Of a DNA stretch of 64,000 nucleotides, positions 11,702 through 21,864 are shown piece by piece. The translations under genes were made by a program, and so were the position numbers. The notes beneath the pieces are model-generated. The model ran no database searches, was not told the DNA's origin, and worked only from the letters and a program-made list of their open reading frames with translations. The DNA is taken from assembly GCF_000001735.4 (NCBI RefSeq), contig NC_003074.8, positions 19,537,261 to 19,601,260 on the forward strand, written 5' to 3'. Within the stretch, counting starts at the first letter, position 1. Every line of letters begins with the position of its first letter. This DNA comes from Arabidopsis thaliana (taxonomy: Eukaryota > Streptophyta > Magnoliopsida > Brassicales > Brassicaceae).

Positions 11702-12132
11702 ATGAGAGGGAGAAGAACAATGAAAATGAAGAAAACAACAAGACAAGCTTTTCTTCTCCTATGTTTGCTTCATATATTTCTATGTCTCTCTTTTCATGTT
11801 CGTGTCCACCAAGGTCAGTCTCTTCTTATTTTTAAGTAACGTTTTGAATCGTTGCACTTGACGCTTAATCGTCCCAAATATAAAATGGTGTAGTTTACAA
11901 ACTGATTAGTTCGTATTTTCTTACATGTTACATCCATTTACAACCAACAAGTTAATCTTCTAAATTTTTTTTTTAATGTGTGTGCAACTACAAAGGTAAA
12001 CCTGAGATATGCGTAAGACCCTCCCCACCATGTGGAGATTCTCCAAAGGGAGGAGGTGAAGATACGCCGGGACATAACTATAAAAAGCCTTGCAAACCCA
12101 TTCCAAGACCACCTCCTCCTCGAGATTGCTAG
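11702..12132 (+). CDS. Small secreted Cys/Pro-rich peptide precursor (82 aa, 2 exons), unknown function
   Basis: Exons 11702-11813 and 11996-12132 join in frame across a GT-AG intron (CCAAG|GTCAGT and ACAAAG|GT) to give 82 residues. Basic residues are followed by a strong hydrophobic core (AFLLLCLLHIFLCLSF), a typical signal peptide. The mature part, about 45 residues, begins near GKPEICVRPSPPCGDSPK and continues through GGGEDTPGHNYKK to a proline run and a final Cys. It has four cysteines. I do not recognise the family; the SP..G..GH spacing faintly recalls PIP/CEP-type peptide hormones, but it matches neither consensus. In-frame ATGs at 11720 and 11726 give 76 or 74 residues and the same signal peptide. 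Both exons lack stops and the splice sites are clean, which supports a real gene. Confidence 0.65.
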
Positions 12133-12580
12133 CAGCTTTGAATTTTCAACACAAGTCCTTAATGTTTTTTTAGTAACAATATCATCGAGACTAATTTATT
12201 TGCACGATGTGCAATAATATCGTTTAATTATACCTTTTTTCTTTCTTTCTTTCGAAATTTATGTGTAATTTGTGGTAAAAATAATAATTTGTGCACCCGT
12301 ATGTTTGATTTAAATAACCAAAACCATTTACAATGTCTCATCATAGGATATATTTGTCTTAGATGTTGTTTTTCTATCCATTTATCCAAAGGCAAAATCT
12401 GGAAACAGAGTGACAGAGACTAAGATTTATCATCTGTCAAGTAACATTATTTTTGTAATATAGTAAAATAATTTCTAACAACCTATTATAGAATATCACC
12501 ATAGAGGCAATTTACATAGCCGCACCAAACATTCTTTCTCCTTACATTCAACAATATCATGTAGAGTGATCAAAGTGGGT
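12133..12580. other. 3' flank shared by the small peptide gene and FTSZ2-2
   Basis: The two genes converge here over 448 bp. This must hold both 3' UTRs. I see no other feature. Confidence 0.6.
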
Positions 12581-15175
12581 CTAGAGGCGAGGATAGCGAG
12601 AGCGCCCTTTCTTCTTTAAGAACTCTGGGATCTCTATGGAGCTGCCTTCAGTGAATGATGATGAAGGACGTCTTGTGGCTCCCATTGATGCATCCGCTTG
12701 TGTCGCCTGTATTTTCATGTAGCAATAAGAGAGATTACAACCGAAGACTTTTAACATTTGATGTAAGAATCGGCTATGTTGTGTGTGTGTGTCAAGGGAG
12801 ACAAGTGAATACCTGAAGTGGCCTCCCTTCTCCTTCTTCTTGGCGTTTGAAGCCAGTTGCTATCAGGGTAATACTTATCTGACAGGAAGAAAAAAAGTTT
12901 AAGCAATTTGGGTATCTCATAGGTTATATGTTAGAAGAAAATCCAAGAAAGAAGAATACTTACTTGACCACTATAAGATGGATCTACCACAGCACCAAAT
13001 ATAAGATTCGCTGTTGGATCAACGAGGTCGTAAATCACTTCTGCAGCAGCATTTACCTACAAATCGTTTCCCGAGAGTCAAAATAGAGACACACAACGTT
13101 ATATATGACATGGGACTGAAGTTCTTTTATGAATTGTCTAGGGAAGAAACCAAGTGATTTCTAGGACAGGAAATGGTCTGAAAGCGTAGAGAGGGAAAAA
13201 AAACCTCGAACAGTGTTAAGTCACTTCCACCGGTTATGTTCCAAACTATTCCAGTGGCTCTCTCAATGCCAATATCTAATAAAGGGGATTGGATTGCGTT
13301 TAATGCAGCATCTCTTGCTCGGGTCTTTCCTGCTCAAATAACAGTATAGCTTGAAAGATTAAGCATGATGATGCAGCCAAAACATAGCACCAAAATAGTT
13401 CAAGTTTAGGATTTTCCTCAATATACCAACTTGCAGTGGACCAAACATTATTCCTTTGTCATGGTTAAAGAGTACTAAATCTATAGTCAAATTAATCTAC
13501 TCAGCTACATCTGTAGTACCAATTCTCAGTAAATTGAAAACTTAGCATTTTAGCTAACAAACATATGCATAAAGCGTCGCCTATATTGGTCACAGGGTTC
13601 TTTAACCTGCCTTCTAAACCAATATTCCCCTTCGACATACGTAATGATGCAGCAGATAGAGCCTATCAATAAAATAGTTCAATTCCAAAGAACACTCTAC
13701 TCTTACCTGTTGCAGTTCCTATTCCCATCAATGAAGAACCTGCATTTGCCATTATCGCCCTCACATCAGCAAAATCCACATTGACCAATCCAGGAATCTG
13801 CAATGCAAACACAACGATATTGCAGTCAGACATTTTCTATAAACATGGATGTCATAGCTTAGAGAATAAATACTTTCAAAGCCATACCGTAATAATATCA
13901 GATATTCCACGGACACCTTGACGAAGTATATCATCTGCCAGATTAAATGCTTCTGTAACTGGAGTAGACTGAGAGACTGCTGCTAGTAACTTGTCGTTTG
14001 GAATAACAATGAGGGTGTCAACATTATCTCTGAGGGCTGCAATCCCTTCCTGAGCCTGGAGTGCTCTTCTCCGTCCCTCAAATGAGAAAGGCGTTGTCAC
14101 AATACCAACCGTTAATATACCCATCGCTTTTGCAACCCCTGCAATTATAGGAGCACCACCTGTGCCAGTTCCACCACCCATTCCAGCCTAGAAAAATAAC
14201 AAGACATTTGGCTAGAAAAGCTTAGGCACTGAACTTAAAGATCTAATCTTACAGTCAATCTATGGAGGCAGCAAATTCACACAATAACCCATAACTGGTT
14301 GTACTTTAAACAGGAAAGTATTCTATGATCGAAGACATAAACCTCACTGCTTTAACCAGATGGAGATAAAAGAGAAACTGGTAAACACAAAGAGAAACTG
14401 CAACCCACCAAAATTCAATAAAACCAACATGATATTGCAAACGGCGATTCTGACCCGTAAAACTTCTCATTTGTAATCTATATCTTTATATAGAAATAAG
14501 TATAAATAAAAGTTTGTTACTAAGAAAAAGTGAAAGTAATAGTTATAGACATACTGTGACAAAGACCATATCTGAACCATAAAGTGCTTCTTGAATAGCT
14601 TCTTTGCTTTCTGTAGCAGCATTCATCCCAATCTCTGGATTACCTCCAGCACCTAAACCCCTAGTCAACTCCTTACCAATTTGTAACCTATTGTCTGGAA
14701 AAACCGGAGATATTCTCATTGCTTGGATATCGGTATTCACAATCCAAAACTCCACACCAATCATCTCACTCTCAATCATACGATTCACAGCGTTTGAACC
14801 ACCACCTCCAACGCCGATAACTTTAATCCTAGCCTCATTGTAAGTGTTTGGAGTAGATAACTCATCCAAATCCTCAGTAATGGGAACACTGGAAGTTTCT
14901 TTTCTTGGGTTGAGCATGGATATCTCAGGGTGGAGATTCAAGAAAGAGTCTTGGCTTTGGAAATGGCTTGTACTATGAGAATTCAAAGAGTTTCTGATTG
15001 ACGAAGACTCGTACTTATGAGAAGCAACAACACGATATCTTTTAGTAGTACCTTCACTCATTCTTAAGCAACCAACCCTCGTGCCTAGATGATGATCAGG
15101 TAACACACTCTTTCTAAGAACAGTGAGTACCCGAGAATCCGGAGGAGTTAAACAGGGAGAAACATAAGCTGCCAT
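12581..15175 (-). CDS. FTSZ2-2: Plastid division tubulin-like GTPase FtsZ2-2 (473 aa, 7 exons)
   Basis: Forms the stromal Z ring that divides chloroplasts, together with FtsZ1. Minus-strand exons are 14555-15175, 13888-14187, 13707-13797, 13205-13329, 12964-13056, 12813-12878 and 12581-12706, totalling 1422 bp. Residues 1 to about 48 look like a chloroplast transit peptide. [13 protein letters not shown] (about 121-133) and the tubulin signature GGGTGTG (about 211-217) form the GTP-binding core. The C-terminal tail [18 protein letters not shown] is the FtsZ2-specific ARC6-binding peptide, absent from FtsZ1. No lesion is seen. A leader intron is likely: an acceptor-like TTCTGTAG lies just upstream of the ATG and a donor-like AAG|GTACTC near 15632. 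Confidence 0.97.
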
Positions 15176-15893
15176 TCTGAGACTACAGAAGCAACCAAAG
15201 ATCTATTAAAAACTCCAATTTCACTGCTTCAAGAGAAAGAACAAGAGGTCAACGTCAAGTCCTGAACCAAGAAGAAGATTAAAAAAAAAAAAAAGTGGCA
15301 CTCACATTCTACAGTACTATAATTGGAAACCAGTTGCATATCAGCAGCATATGGATCAAGTTCAACACTAGAAGCTAAGATACTACAAAGAAAAGTCAAT
15401 GCTTTAATTAATAAATTTCCGAGGAGTATCAATTTGAATCAGAAAACTACAATTGGCACATCGTACTGTTCTAAAGTAACGAAATTGAAGATGGGGAATT
15501 CCAGAAATTTGTAAAACAGTAGACGAATACAAAAAGCTAAGACATTTCGACGATTGAGTACAGAATTTCCAGAGGGAGCAGTTTTAGAGATTGTAGCAGA
15601 AGTACATTAACATGTAAAAGACGAAGAGTACCTTACGAGTAGTGGCAGCAGAGAATTCGAGCTACAAAGAAAAAAAAATGGGAACCAATGAAAATGGAAG
15701 GTTTTGGTGTTTTCTGGGCTTAGAATCTCTTTCTCGATCACATAAAAGTGGATTATGATTTTGATTTTGCTCCTAATTTTTATCTGTTTCAGTAACAACT
15801 ACAGCTACTAAATTCATCTGTTAAATAAGTTGGTGAAAGAGACAAAGCGTTAGCCGACGAGAGTGATGAAGAAAATTAAATGTTTAATATAAA

Positions 15894-15940
15894 TGGGCCT
15901 ATAATGTTGGTCTTAAAGCCCATACAACGAATTCTGGGCT
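15894..15940 (-). promoter_or_regulatory. Site II (TGGGCY) cluster upstream of FTSZ2-2
   Basis: TGGGCC at 15894-15899, AGCCCA at 15917-15922 and TGGGCT at 15935-15940 lie just upstream of the presumed FTSZ2-2 leader. This arrangement is known from promoters active in dividing cells, which fits a plastid-division gene. Confidence 0.65.
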
Positions 15941-16671
15941 TTAGCCGGATAATAAGCATACGAAAAATTTGCACAATTTTATGAGTCTTTTGCTTGCTCA
16001 TGTAGAACAGTGAAGTCCATGGAACCATGAATGATGATGAACGTAAACAAGCCACAATTCTATAATTCAGATTGTTTGTTTGCGTTTAGATTTGTTTCGA
16101 ACGCATCAATTGTGATTGAGACAATCGAAGTATGATAGTTTCGCTATCTTATGCAATGCCATTGCCAGGCCAAAGCTCGTCATGTGTATCTTCTGATCAA
16201 CTACTTTCTCGCTTATAGAACAATTTCAAGCTAAACCATTCACACTTCTCCCCAGTCACTTATTTATCATTGGTAGTTGAAGCAACCTAAGATCTTTAAT
16301 CAAAACATCTTAGTGACTCGCTTCTACGTTCGGAAAATCTACACTACAACTGCAACACATGTACGCTAAAAATGAGCAATTGATACTCTCACCAAATCTA
16401 ATTCAAAGAACAGTTCATGTCAAGAAACTGTCAAACAGAACCACAAAAGGATGTATATGGCATAAACGTTTCGAGATTTCCAATAGTAAGAGATCTTAGA
16501 ACATCATCTTCAATTACTTAAACCACATCAATAACAACTTCCTCTAAAGTTATCAAAAACCTTTACAATGTCTCAGCTATTTCACCACAAACACTTATAA
16601 GATATCACATTAAGCTACTCAGTAATGGCACCGGAAAGTTCAACAATCTATCAATATTCGAAAGCAAGGAA
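15941..16671. other. Intergenic between FTSZ2-2 and the YIP1 gene
   Basis: Contains the likely 3' UTR of the YIP1-family gene on its right side. No frame, RNA gene or repeat is recognised. Confidence 0.5.
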
Positions 16672-17445
16672 TCAAAAGATAACGAGAAGCGAAAACAGAG
16701 TATAGATTAAGAAACAGGCGTACGAAATCAATCCACGGTGCTCTTCTCCTCCATCAGCAAGAGACACCACCAGATTAGAACAAGCTCTAGTAGCCCACAA
16801 CACGAAAGCCGCACCGAGCACAAACCGAACGGGACCAGCACCTTGTGGCACAAACAAGGACACCGCGGACAAAATCACAACGGGAAGCAGAGAGTAACCA
16901 ACTAAACTCGTACAAGTATGAAGATTAAGATTCCCATTTCTACCAGCAAGCATATTGAAGACAATGTACAAGAAGATAGAAGAAACAACAACCCAACCAA
17001 GTATAACACCAAACTGTATCTTCCCAGCGAGCAATTGAAATAAGCAAAGCGCAAGGTATAAGAAGATCGGACCAGAGAGATCTGAATCTTTGTGAACAGT
17101 CTGATTGATTCGAAAAGGATTGAGAATCGATCTAGTTTTCTTCCAGATTTGATCTGGATGGATACCGAGTTCGTCGAGTAAAGGCTCCTCATCCTCAAAC
17201 GAAGCAGAGACTCCTCTACCGAAAGATGCAGATGAAGCGATTGTTCCGTCGAATGGTCCCGCCGGCATTGAAACGGCGGCGGATCCGATTTCAAATGGAA
17301 TGAAAGGGATTGAAGATGAAGCGGAGGATTGACGTGGTGGTTGGTAAGGAGCTGTGGGAACTCGGCGTTGCTGAACATTTGCGGTGGCCGGAGATGATCC
17401 ACTGGTGGGGAAAACAACCGGTGGAATTGGAAAATCCTTCGTCAT
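16672..17445 (-). CDS. YIP1/YIPF-family membrane protein (257 aa)
   Basis: Single-exon gene for a Golgi/ER five-span protein of the Yip1 domain family, which interacts with Rab GTPases and vesicle machinery. Residues 1-85 are a Pro/Ser-rich cytosolic tail. The family motif EPLLDELGI is at about 87-95 and DLSGPI at about 122-127. Hydrophobic spans follow at about 126-141, 145-166, 181-200, 206-228 and 238-257, ending at the C-terminus as usual in the family. Length and layout resemble animal YIPF5/yeast Yip1. A GC-richer frame overlapping on the same strand (16902-17417) is a shadow. Confidence 0.92.
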   Translation of the reverse strand: MTKDFPIPPVVFPTSGSSPATANVQQRRVPTAPYQPPRQSSASSSIPFIPFEIGSAAVSMPAGPFDGTIASSASFGRGVSASFEDEEPLLDELGIHPDQIWKKTRSILNPFRINQTVHKDSDLSGPIFLYLALCLFQLLAGKIQFGVILGWVVVSSIFLYIVFNMLAGRNGNLNLHTCTSLVGYSLLPVVILSAVSLFVPQGAGPVRFVLGAAFVLWATRACSNLVVSLADGGEEHRGLISYACFLIYTLFSLLVIF

Positions 17446-17619
17446 CCTCTAGAATCCCTAATTCAGATCTCGAATTTGAAGTTAGTGTTTTCTCTCAATC
17501 GGATTTGATTTCAGAAATTGAAAATAATTCCAGTAACAGGCGACTACTACGCATTCTTCGTGTTCGTATCTTCGTGATATGTGATAAGGGCATTTTCGGT
17601 AAGTGAATTAATAATGTTT

Positions 17620-17646
17620 TGGGCCGTATAAGGCTTTATCAGCCCA
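17620..17646 (-). promoter_or_regulatory. Site II pair upstream of the YIP1 gene
   Basis: TGGGCC at 17620-17625 and AGCCCA at 17641-17646 lie 175-200 bp upstream of the start codon. They resemble the pairs before QCR9, FTSZ2-2 and MED28. Confidence 0.55.
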
Positions 17647-17775
17647 TTAGTTTGTAGTTTTGAACAGCCTTTGCTACACAAACAAGTCAATAGCCCCACT
17701 TGTGAGTTGTGAATAGTTTTCACTACTGACTAATTATCGTAATTTTATAAGTTATTAGGCTCACTGAACAACAAA

Positions 17776-17847
17776 GTCGTTGTAGTATAGTGGTAAGTAT
17801 TCCCGCCTGTCACGCGGGTGACCCGGGTTCGATCCCCGGCAACGGCG
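17776..17847 (+). tRNA. tRNA-Asp (anticodon GTC)
   Basis: A 72-base cloverleaf. The acceptor stem GTCGTTG pairs with CAACGGC (one G-U), the D arm is AGTATAGTGGT, the anticodon loop CTGTCAC has GTC at 17809-17811, and the T arm CCGGGTTCGATCCCCGG is perfect. The discriminator base is G. Internal A and B box sequences are intact and a T-rich Pol III terminator follows directly. There is no intron. Confidence 0.97.
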
Positions 17848-17849
17848 AT

Positions 17850-17865
17850 TTTTTATTTTTTAAAC
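17850..17865 (+). terminator. Pol III terminator after tRNA-Asp
   Basis: T-runs begin two bases after the tRNA discriminator base (TTTTTTATTTTTT), the expected Pol III stop. Confidence 0.7.
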
Positions 17866-17893
17866 CTATAGTAGTGTCCTTACCATTTTTTGA

Positions 17894-17987
17894 AAGTCAT
17901 TTAGAATTTGTATAAATTGTAAGAGCAATGATCAATACGTAAGTCATTTAGAATTTGTATAAATTGTAAGAGCAATGATCAATACGT
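17894..17987. repeat. Perfect 47 bp tandem duplication
   Basis: The unit beginning AAGTCATTTAGAATTTG and ending CAATACGT occurs twice head to tail (17894-17940 and 17941-17987) with no mismatch, about 47 bp after the tRNA gene. Perfect identity implies a recent duplication. Confidence 0.95.
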
Positions 17988-20630
17988 AGATTTATTCAAA
18001 GTTGCCTTTCTGATGTTCATGATACTTCTTTTTCTATCAATCTTAGCTTTCTTAATTTGCAATAACTGAAACATTCGTTTGCTCAATAGTATAAAGAAAG
18101 AAAAACACACACAGTTCAATCAACATTTTCTCCTATAATCTTGAAAGTATTATGTTATTCAGAATAACTTATTCTGTTATTATTATTCTTTTGGTGTTAT
18201 CTTGATTTCTACGAAAACTCACAGATGTTCTTGATTTTATATTGCAGAGTTGTAATATTACTTCCAAGAGATAAGATTATATGAAGAGCAACTGCAGAAT
18301 ATAATTTGCATAAGTTGAGAGTCAAAGATATTGTAACATCGTAACTCAAACCTATAACATATTGACCGATATCAAGATCTAGGTCTCATAAATAAGAAGT
18401 GAGGAAATATAATGATTGTGAAAATTGAAAACCAGAGGTCCATAATTAATTCTGACGTCAGATGATGATGCCTTGCATGGTCTTCCAAAGAGATTTGGAG
18501 TAATCATAAATCGGACATCTCTAAAACTGAGATTTCAAAGTTGACTTCGAGTTTGCCTTGTTTTATGATATATGATGATTATTCATTTCGGCCAATTATA
18601 TCATGATTGTTCTTCTTCGCCTCAAATTTTATTTTTCACACAAACACTTGAGTTCGATGCGACATCTTCCTTGTTTTTCTAGTCTATTTTTGTCGAACAC
18701 ATTTTGATATGCAAGAACATACCAAATGTTACTATTGATATTGCATCCGTATTTGCGATGTTTAAAATATGTGTTAAGTATATCCAAAACTTTTTGTCTA
18801 TTTACTCATTACTTGTGGGAATTTTTCAAGTTAAAGTAAATTCTATTAAACTAGTATAATTATGACAGGATATAGTTACACATAGTTGACAAGAAAAGCT
18901 TATACAAGCAATTAAAAAAAAATGCTGACAAATAAACCTAGCTAAACATTTGTATGTCTATATACTCCTTACTTTATTTGTATTATTATAAATATCTATT
19001 TTACGGGGTTTTTTTTGCTAAAAATATAATTTTTATTATTCACTTATATTTGTTTTCCCATATTTCCACGAAATAAACTAAAGGACACATTGATGTATAA
19101 CAAAATTAAAGGACACATTAAAGTATAGTGCTCCAATATTGGTATATCCTTAATTTAATAAGGTTTTGTTTATCGACCTCATATGAAGAATTTGATTTGT
19201 CATTATAAAATGTTTAGGAAACAAATTATTTTAAATCCAATTTGAAAATATTCAAGTTTTTATTGAAAATGTGAAGAATTGAAAAAAAAAAAGAAAAAAA
19301 AAATGTGAAATGACTTGATGTTTAGAAAGTAGTTGTAGGAAAAATAGAAGTCAAATAAAAGAGCAGAGAACTCGTAGTTTAGTTTTTCAAACGAAAATGA
19401 ATAGTTTTTTGACTAATACTATATAATAATAACTTGTAGGGGTGTGTGTGATGGCGTCACATAGAATCCGAATGAAAAGCCCCTTGTCTCATCTCTCTGG
19501 ACAGAGCCGCTTGAATCTCATGTCATGACACCTTCTGCCCTCCTTTTTCTTTTATTTTCTAAATGGAAAATATATATTCCAAACGAATATTGGGAAATTA
19601 TTTAGTTTTTAAAAATTTAATTAATTAGTTAACATTTTATGCTCAATTCATCCATCATAACAAAAAAAAAAAAAAAATAGATATACACATTTAGAGAGTG
19701 ACTGGAGTTTATAATTCATATTCAAACCCAAGAGTGTGTGTAAATTTGACGTAGCATCAATTTTGGTCTATTTAAAGCTATAGTATTCTGATATTATCCA
19801 TTCTGAGGTTTTATCCAGTATTACTGTTGTTGAAGGAAATGATTTACATGACCAATATTATCAACAACTGGTTTGAACCATAATAATTAAATTGTTCAGA
19901 TGCACATGGCATAATAATTAAATCATTTCAATTTAGAATGTTAGGATAAAGCTTTCATTGAACTTGCTACAACACATGTAGACTATATATACACAAACAC
20001 TACTATTAATATTGTTTTTCTTCCTCATTTCCTCTACTCTAGTCTACTTGAAAATTACATAGACCTATTTATACTTAAGAAGTGTTTGCTAATCCTGATG
20101 AATAATTAGTGTCAATTCAACGATTCAGTTTCCACTTACTGTCTTACTCGATCGGAAAATATCATGGACAAAATGGGTCACTTTTGTTTTTGTATGAGAT
20201 GATATATCAATATTGAATGCGTTTTGTATATGATTATAAAAATCGAATAACTTGTCCCCATGTTATATACGATACATTAGTTGATTGATATGCACTTGAC
20301 AATATTTGATAAATGGAGCAAAGGTACAAAATGTTAGTCCAAGAATCAACCATATCCTAAAGTCCCCAACCCCACACCAGAGGATCTTTAATTAACATAG
20401 AAAATAGAAACAAAAGTAAAAATATGACTGAGAAGACTAACAGAGAGACACTGTCTTCTTGTAATAAAACAGAATCTTCTTTTCATAATAACTACTACAG
20501 TGCTCGATACTACTTATCTTCCTATAATACACCAAACAAAATAAAATACTTCCAAAAGGTTGGGTCTTCTTTTAATCTTCTCCTACGTACGGATTCGAGA
20601 TCTCTTGCTCTAACGTATTCTTGATTTAAA
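17988..20630. other. Gene-free stretch between tRNA-Asp and ZPR3
   Basis: About 2.6 kb of AT-rich sequence without a recognised gene. The right end (20400-20630) is the likely ZPR3 3' UTR. I see no transposon ends, no long inverted repeat and no tRNA or snoRNA motif. Confidence 0.5.
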
Positions 20631-20834
20631 TCAAGATTGTCCAGAAGCAGAGCTTGATTTGTTGTCATTGTTTGATCCATTGTTAGAGTTCTTAGTTTTG
20701 GAGAGTTTCTGTTTGAGTTGAAACAAAAGCTGTTGGTTCTCTTGATTCAGAAGCTCAGCTTTCTTCCTTAGTCTCTCGTTCTCTTTCATTATGTAACAGT
20801 TTTCAACAAACAGCTTCGAGTTTAGCCTCTCCAT
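20631..20834 (-). CDS. ZPR3: LITTLE ZIPPER 3 (67 aa)
   Basis: Microprotein consisting almost wholly of a leucine zipper. It forms inactive heterodimers with class III HD-ZIP factors such as REVOLUTA and PHABULOSA and limits shoot meristem activity. The start is the Met that begins MERLNSKLFVENCYIMKENE; a longer open frame to the right is intron sequence, because an acceptor (TTGTAG|CAAG) lies 13 bp upstream of the ATG. Heptad leucines run through about residues 4-48, followed by an Asn/Ser-rich tail ending ASGQS. Length equals the known ZPR3 protein. There is no DNA-binding domain, as expected. A leader intron of about 800 bp (20848-21651) separates the CDS from the 5' leader exon. Confidence 0.95.
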   Translation of the reverse strand: MERLNSKLFVENCYIMKENERLRKKAELLNQENQQLLFQLKQKLSKTKNSNNGSNNDNKSSSASGQS

Positions 20835-20847
20835 TTCTGCTTTCTTG

Positions 20848-21651
20848 CTACAAGTAAAACAAAACAAAAGTATTATTACGAATTTTGAAAAATAAATGAG
20901 AAAAAGAGAGTAATAATATCAATAAAACCAAAGCTTGTGTTATGATTATTATTGTTCATGTTAAATCATTACATCACACATGGGTTGTGCAGCTTCACAC
21001 GTCGGATGTGAATTACATTAGCTATAGGAAAAATCATTTGTCGCATTTATTTCGTTTTCATGTGAATTTCTTTTTCTTCTTTTTATGAAATCAATGATCA
21101 AAGAGAGAAGAAGAACATGATTATAAATTTGTATGGAGGATAAAAAGATAAAGCTAATAAAGAGAAAGAAATTGAAGAAAAGAGATAAAAACAAGTAATC
21201 ATGATGATATATATGCAGTAATTATAAATGTTTTAACCTCTATGGACAGAGAGAGTAATGATTATATTTGAAACGCTAGAAAAAAACAGAGTAAGCAACA
21301 AAACAAAGATGGTGATCGTAGCAATACAGACTATTAAAAAGAAAAATCAAACAATTTTTTTTATTTATTTCGGTTGCCTCAAAGAAAAAGATAAAGATTA
21401 AAAACTTTCCATCATTGAGGAATATTTTAAAAGATGAAAAAGTTTTAACATAGAAAAAGAGAGAAATTAAGGGTTTGTCTTCACGTTAGTTGTACGTGTG
21501 ACGTTACTACATAACTATTATCTTAACGTATGAACGCAAAAGCGATAGATAACAGAGCAAGAAACAGAAACAGAGCATGTCGAGAAAACTCACGTTAAGC
21601 TTCTAGAACAGTAAGAGAGTGAGAGAGAGAGAAGGAGAATAGAGGTTATAC
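20848..21651 (-). other. ZPR3 5' leader intron with HD-ZIP III-like site
   Basis: Donor AAAAG|GTATAAC at 21651 and acceptor TTGTAG|C at 20848 bound an intron in the leader; both are inferred from consensus and position. Inside, 21255-21264 reads GTAATGATTA, matching 10 of 11 bases of the HD-ZIP III consensus GTAAT(G/C)ATTAC. ZPR genes are known direct targets of HD-ZIP III factors. Confidence 0.55.
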
Positions 21652-21773
21652 CTTTTGGGAAGGAGTGTTGAGAAGCAGAGATAACGAAGAAAGATTGAGA
21701 GAGAGAAGAGAGACGCTAGTTTGTGTGTGTAGAGAAGGTAGAGGGACAAAGAGAACAAAGTGAGACACTGTCT

Positions 21774-21781
21774 GTTATATA
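21774..21781 (-). promoter_or_regulatory. TATA box of ZPR3
   Basis: On the minus strand this reads TATATAAC. A leader exon of about 95 bases, rich in CT repeats (21652 to about 21745), would follow before the leader intron. Confidence 0.6.
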
Positions 21782-21864
21782 GATCCCCAAAAGCTAAAGA
21801 GAAAGAGAAAGAACCTTCTCTCTCCTGACACAACAATCATGCATTGTGTTGTGTTTCTGCATAG

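Noticed and set aside
16902-17417. 171-codon frame overlapping the YIP1 gene
   Set aside because: A shadow of the YIP1 frame in another phase on the same strand, without any domain.
20835-20867. Longer start for ZPR3 (MFCFTCSKKAE extension)
   Set aside because: An intron acceptor lies just upstream of the internal Met, and the family begins at MERLNSK.
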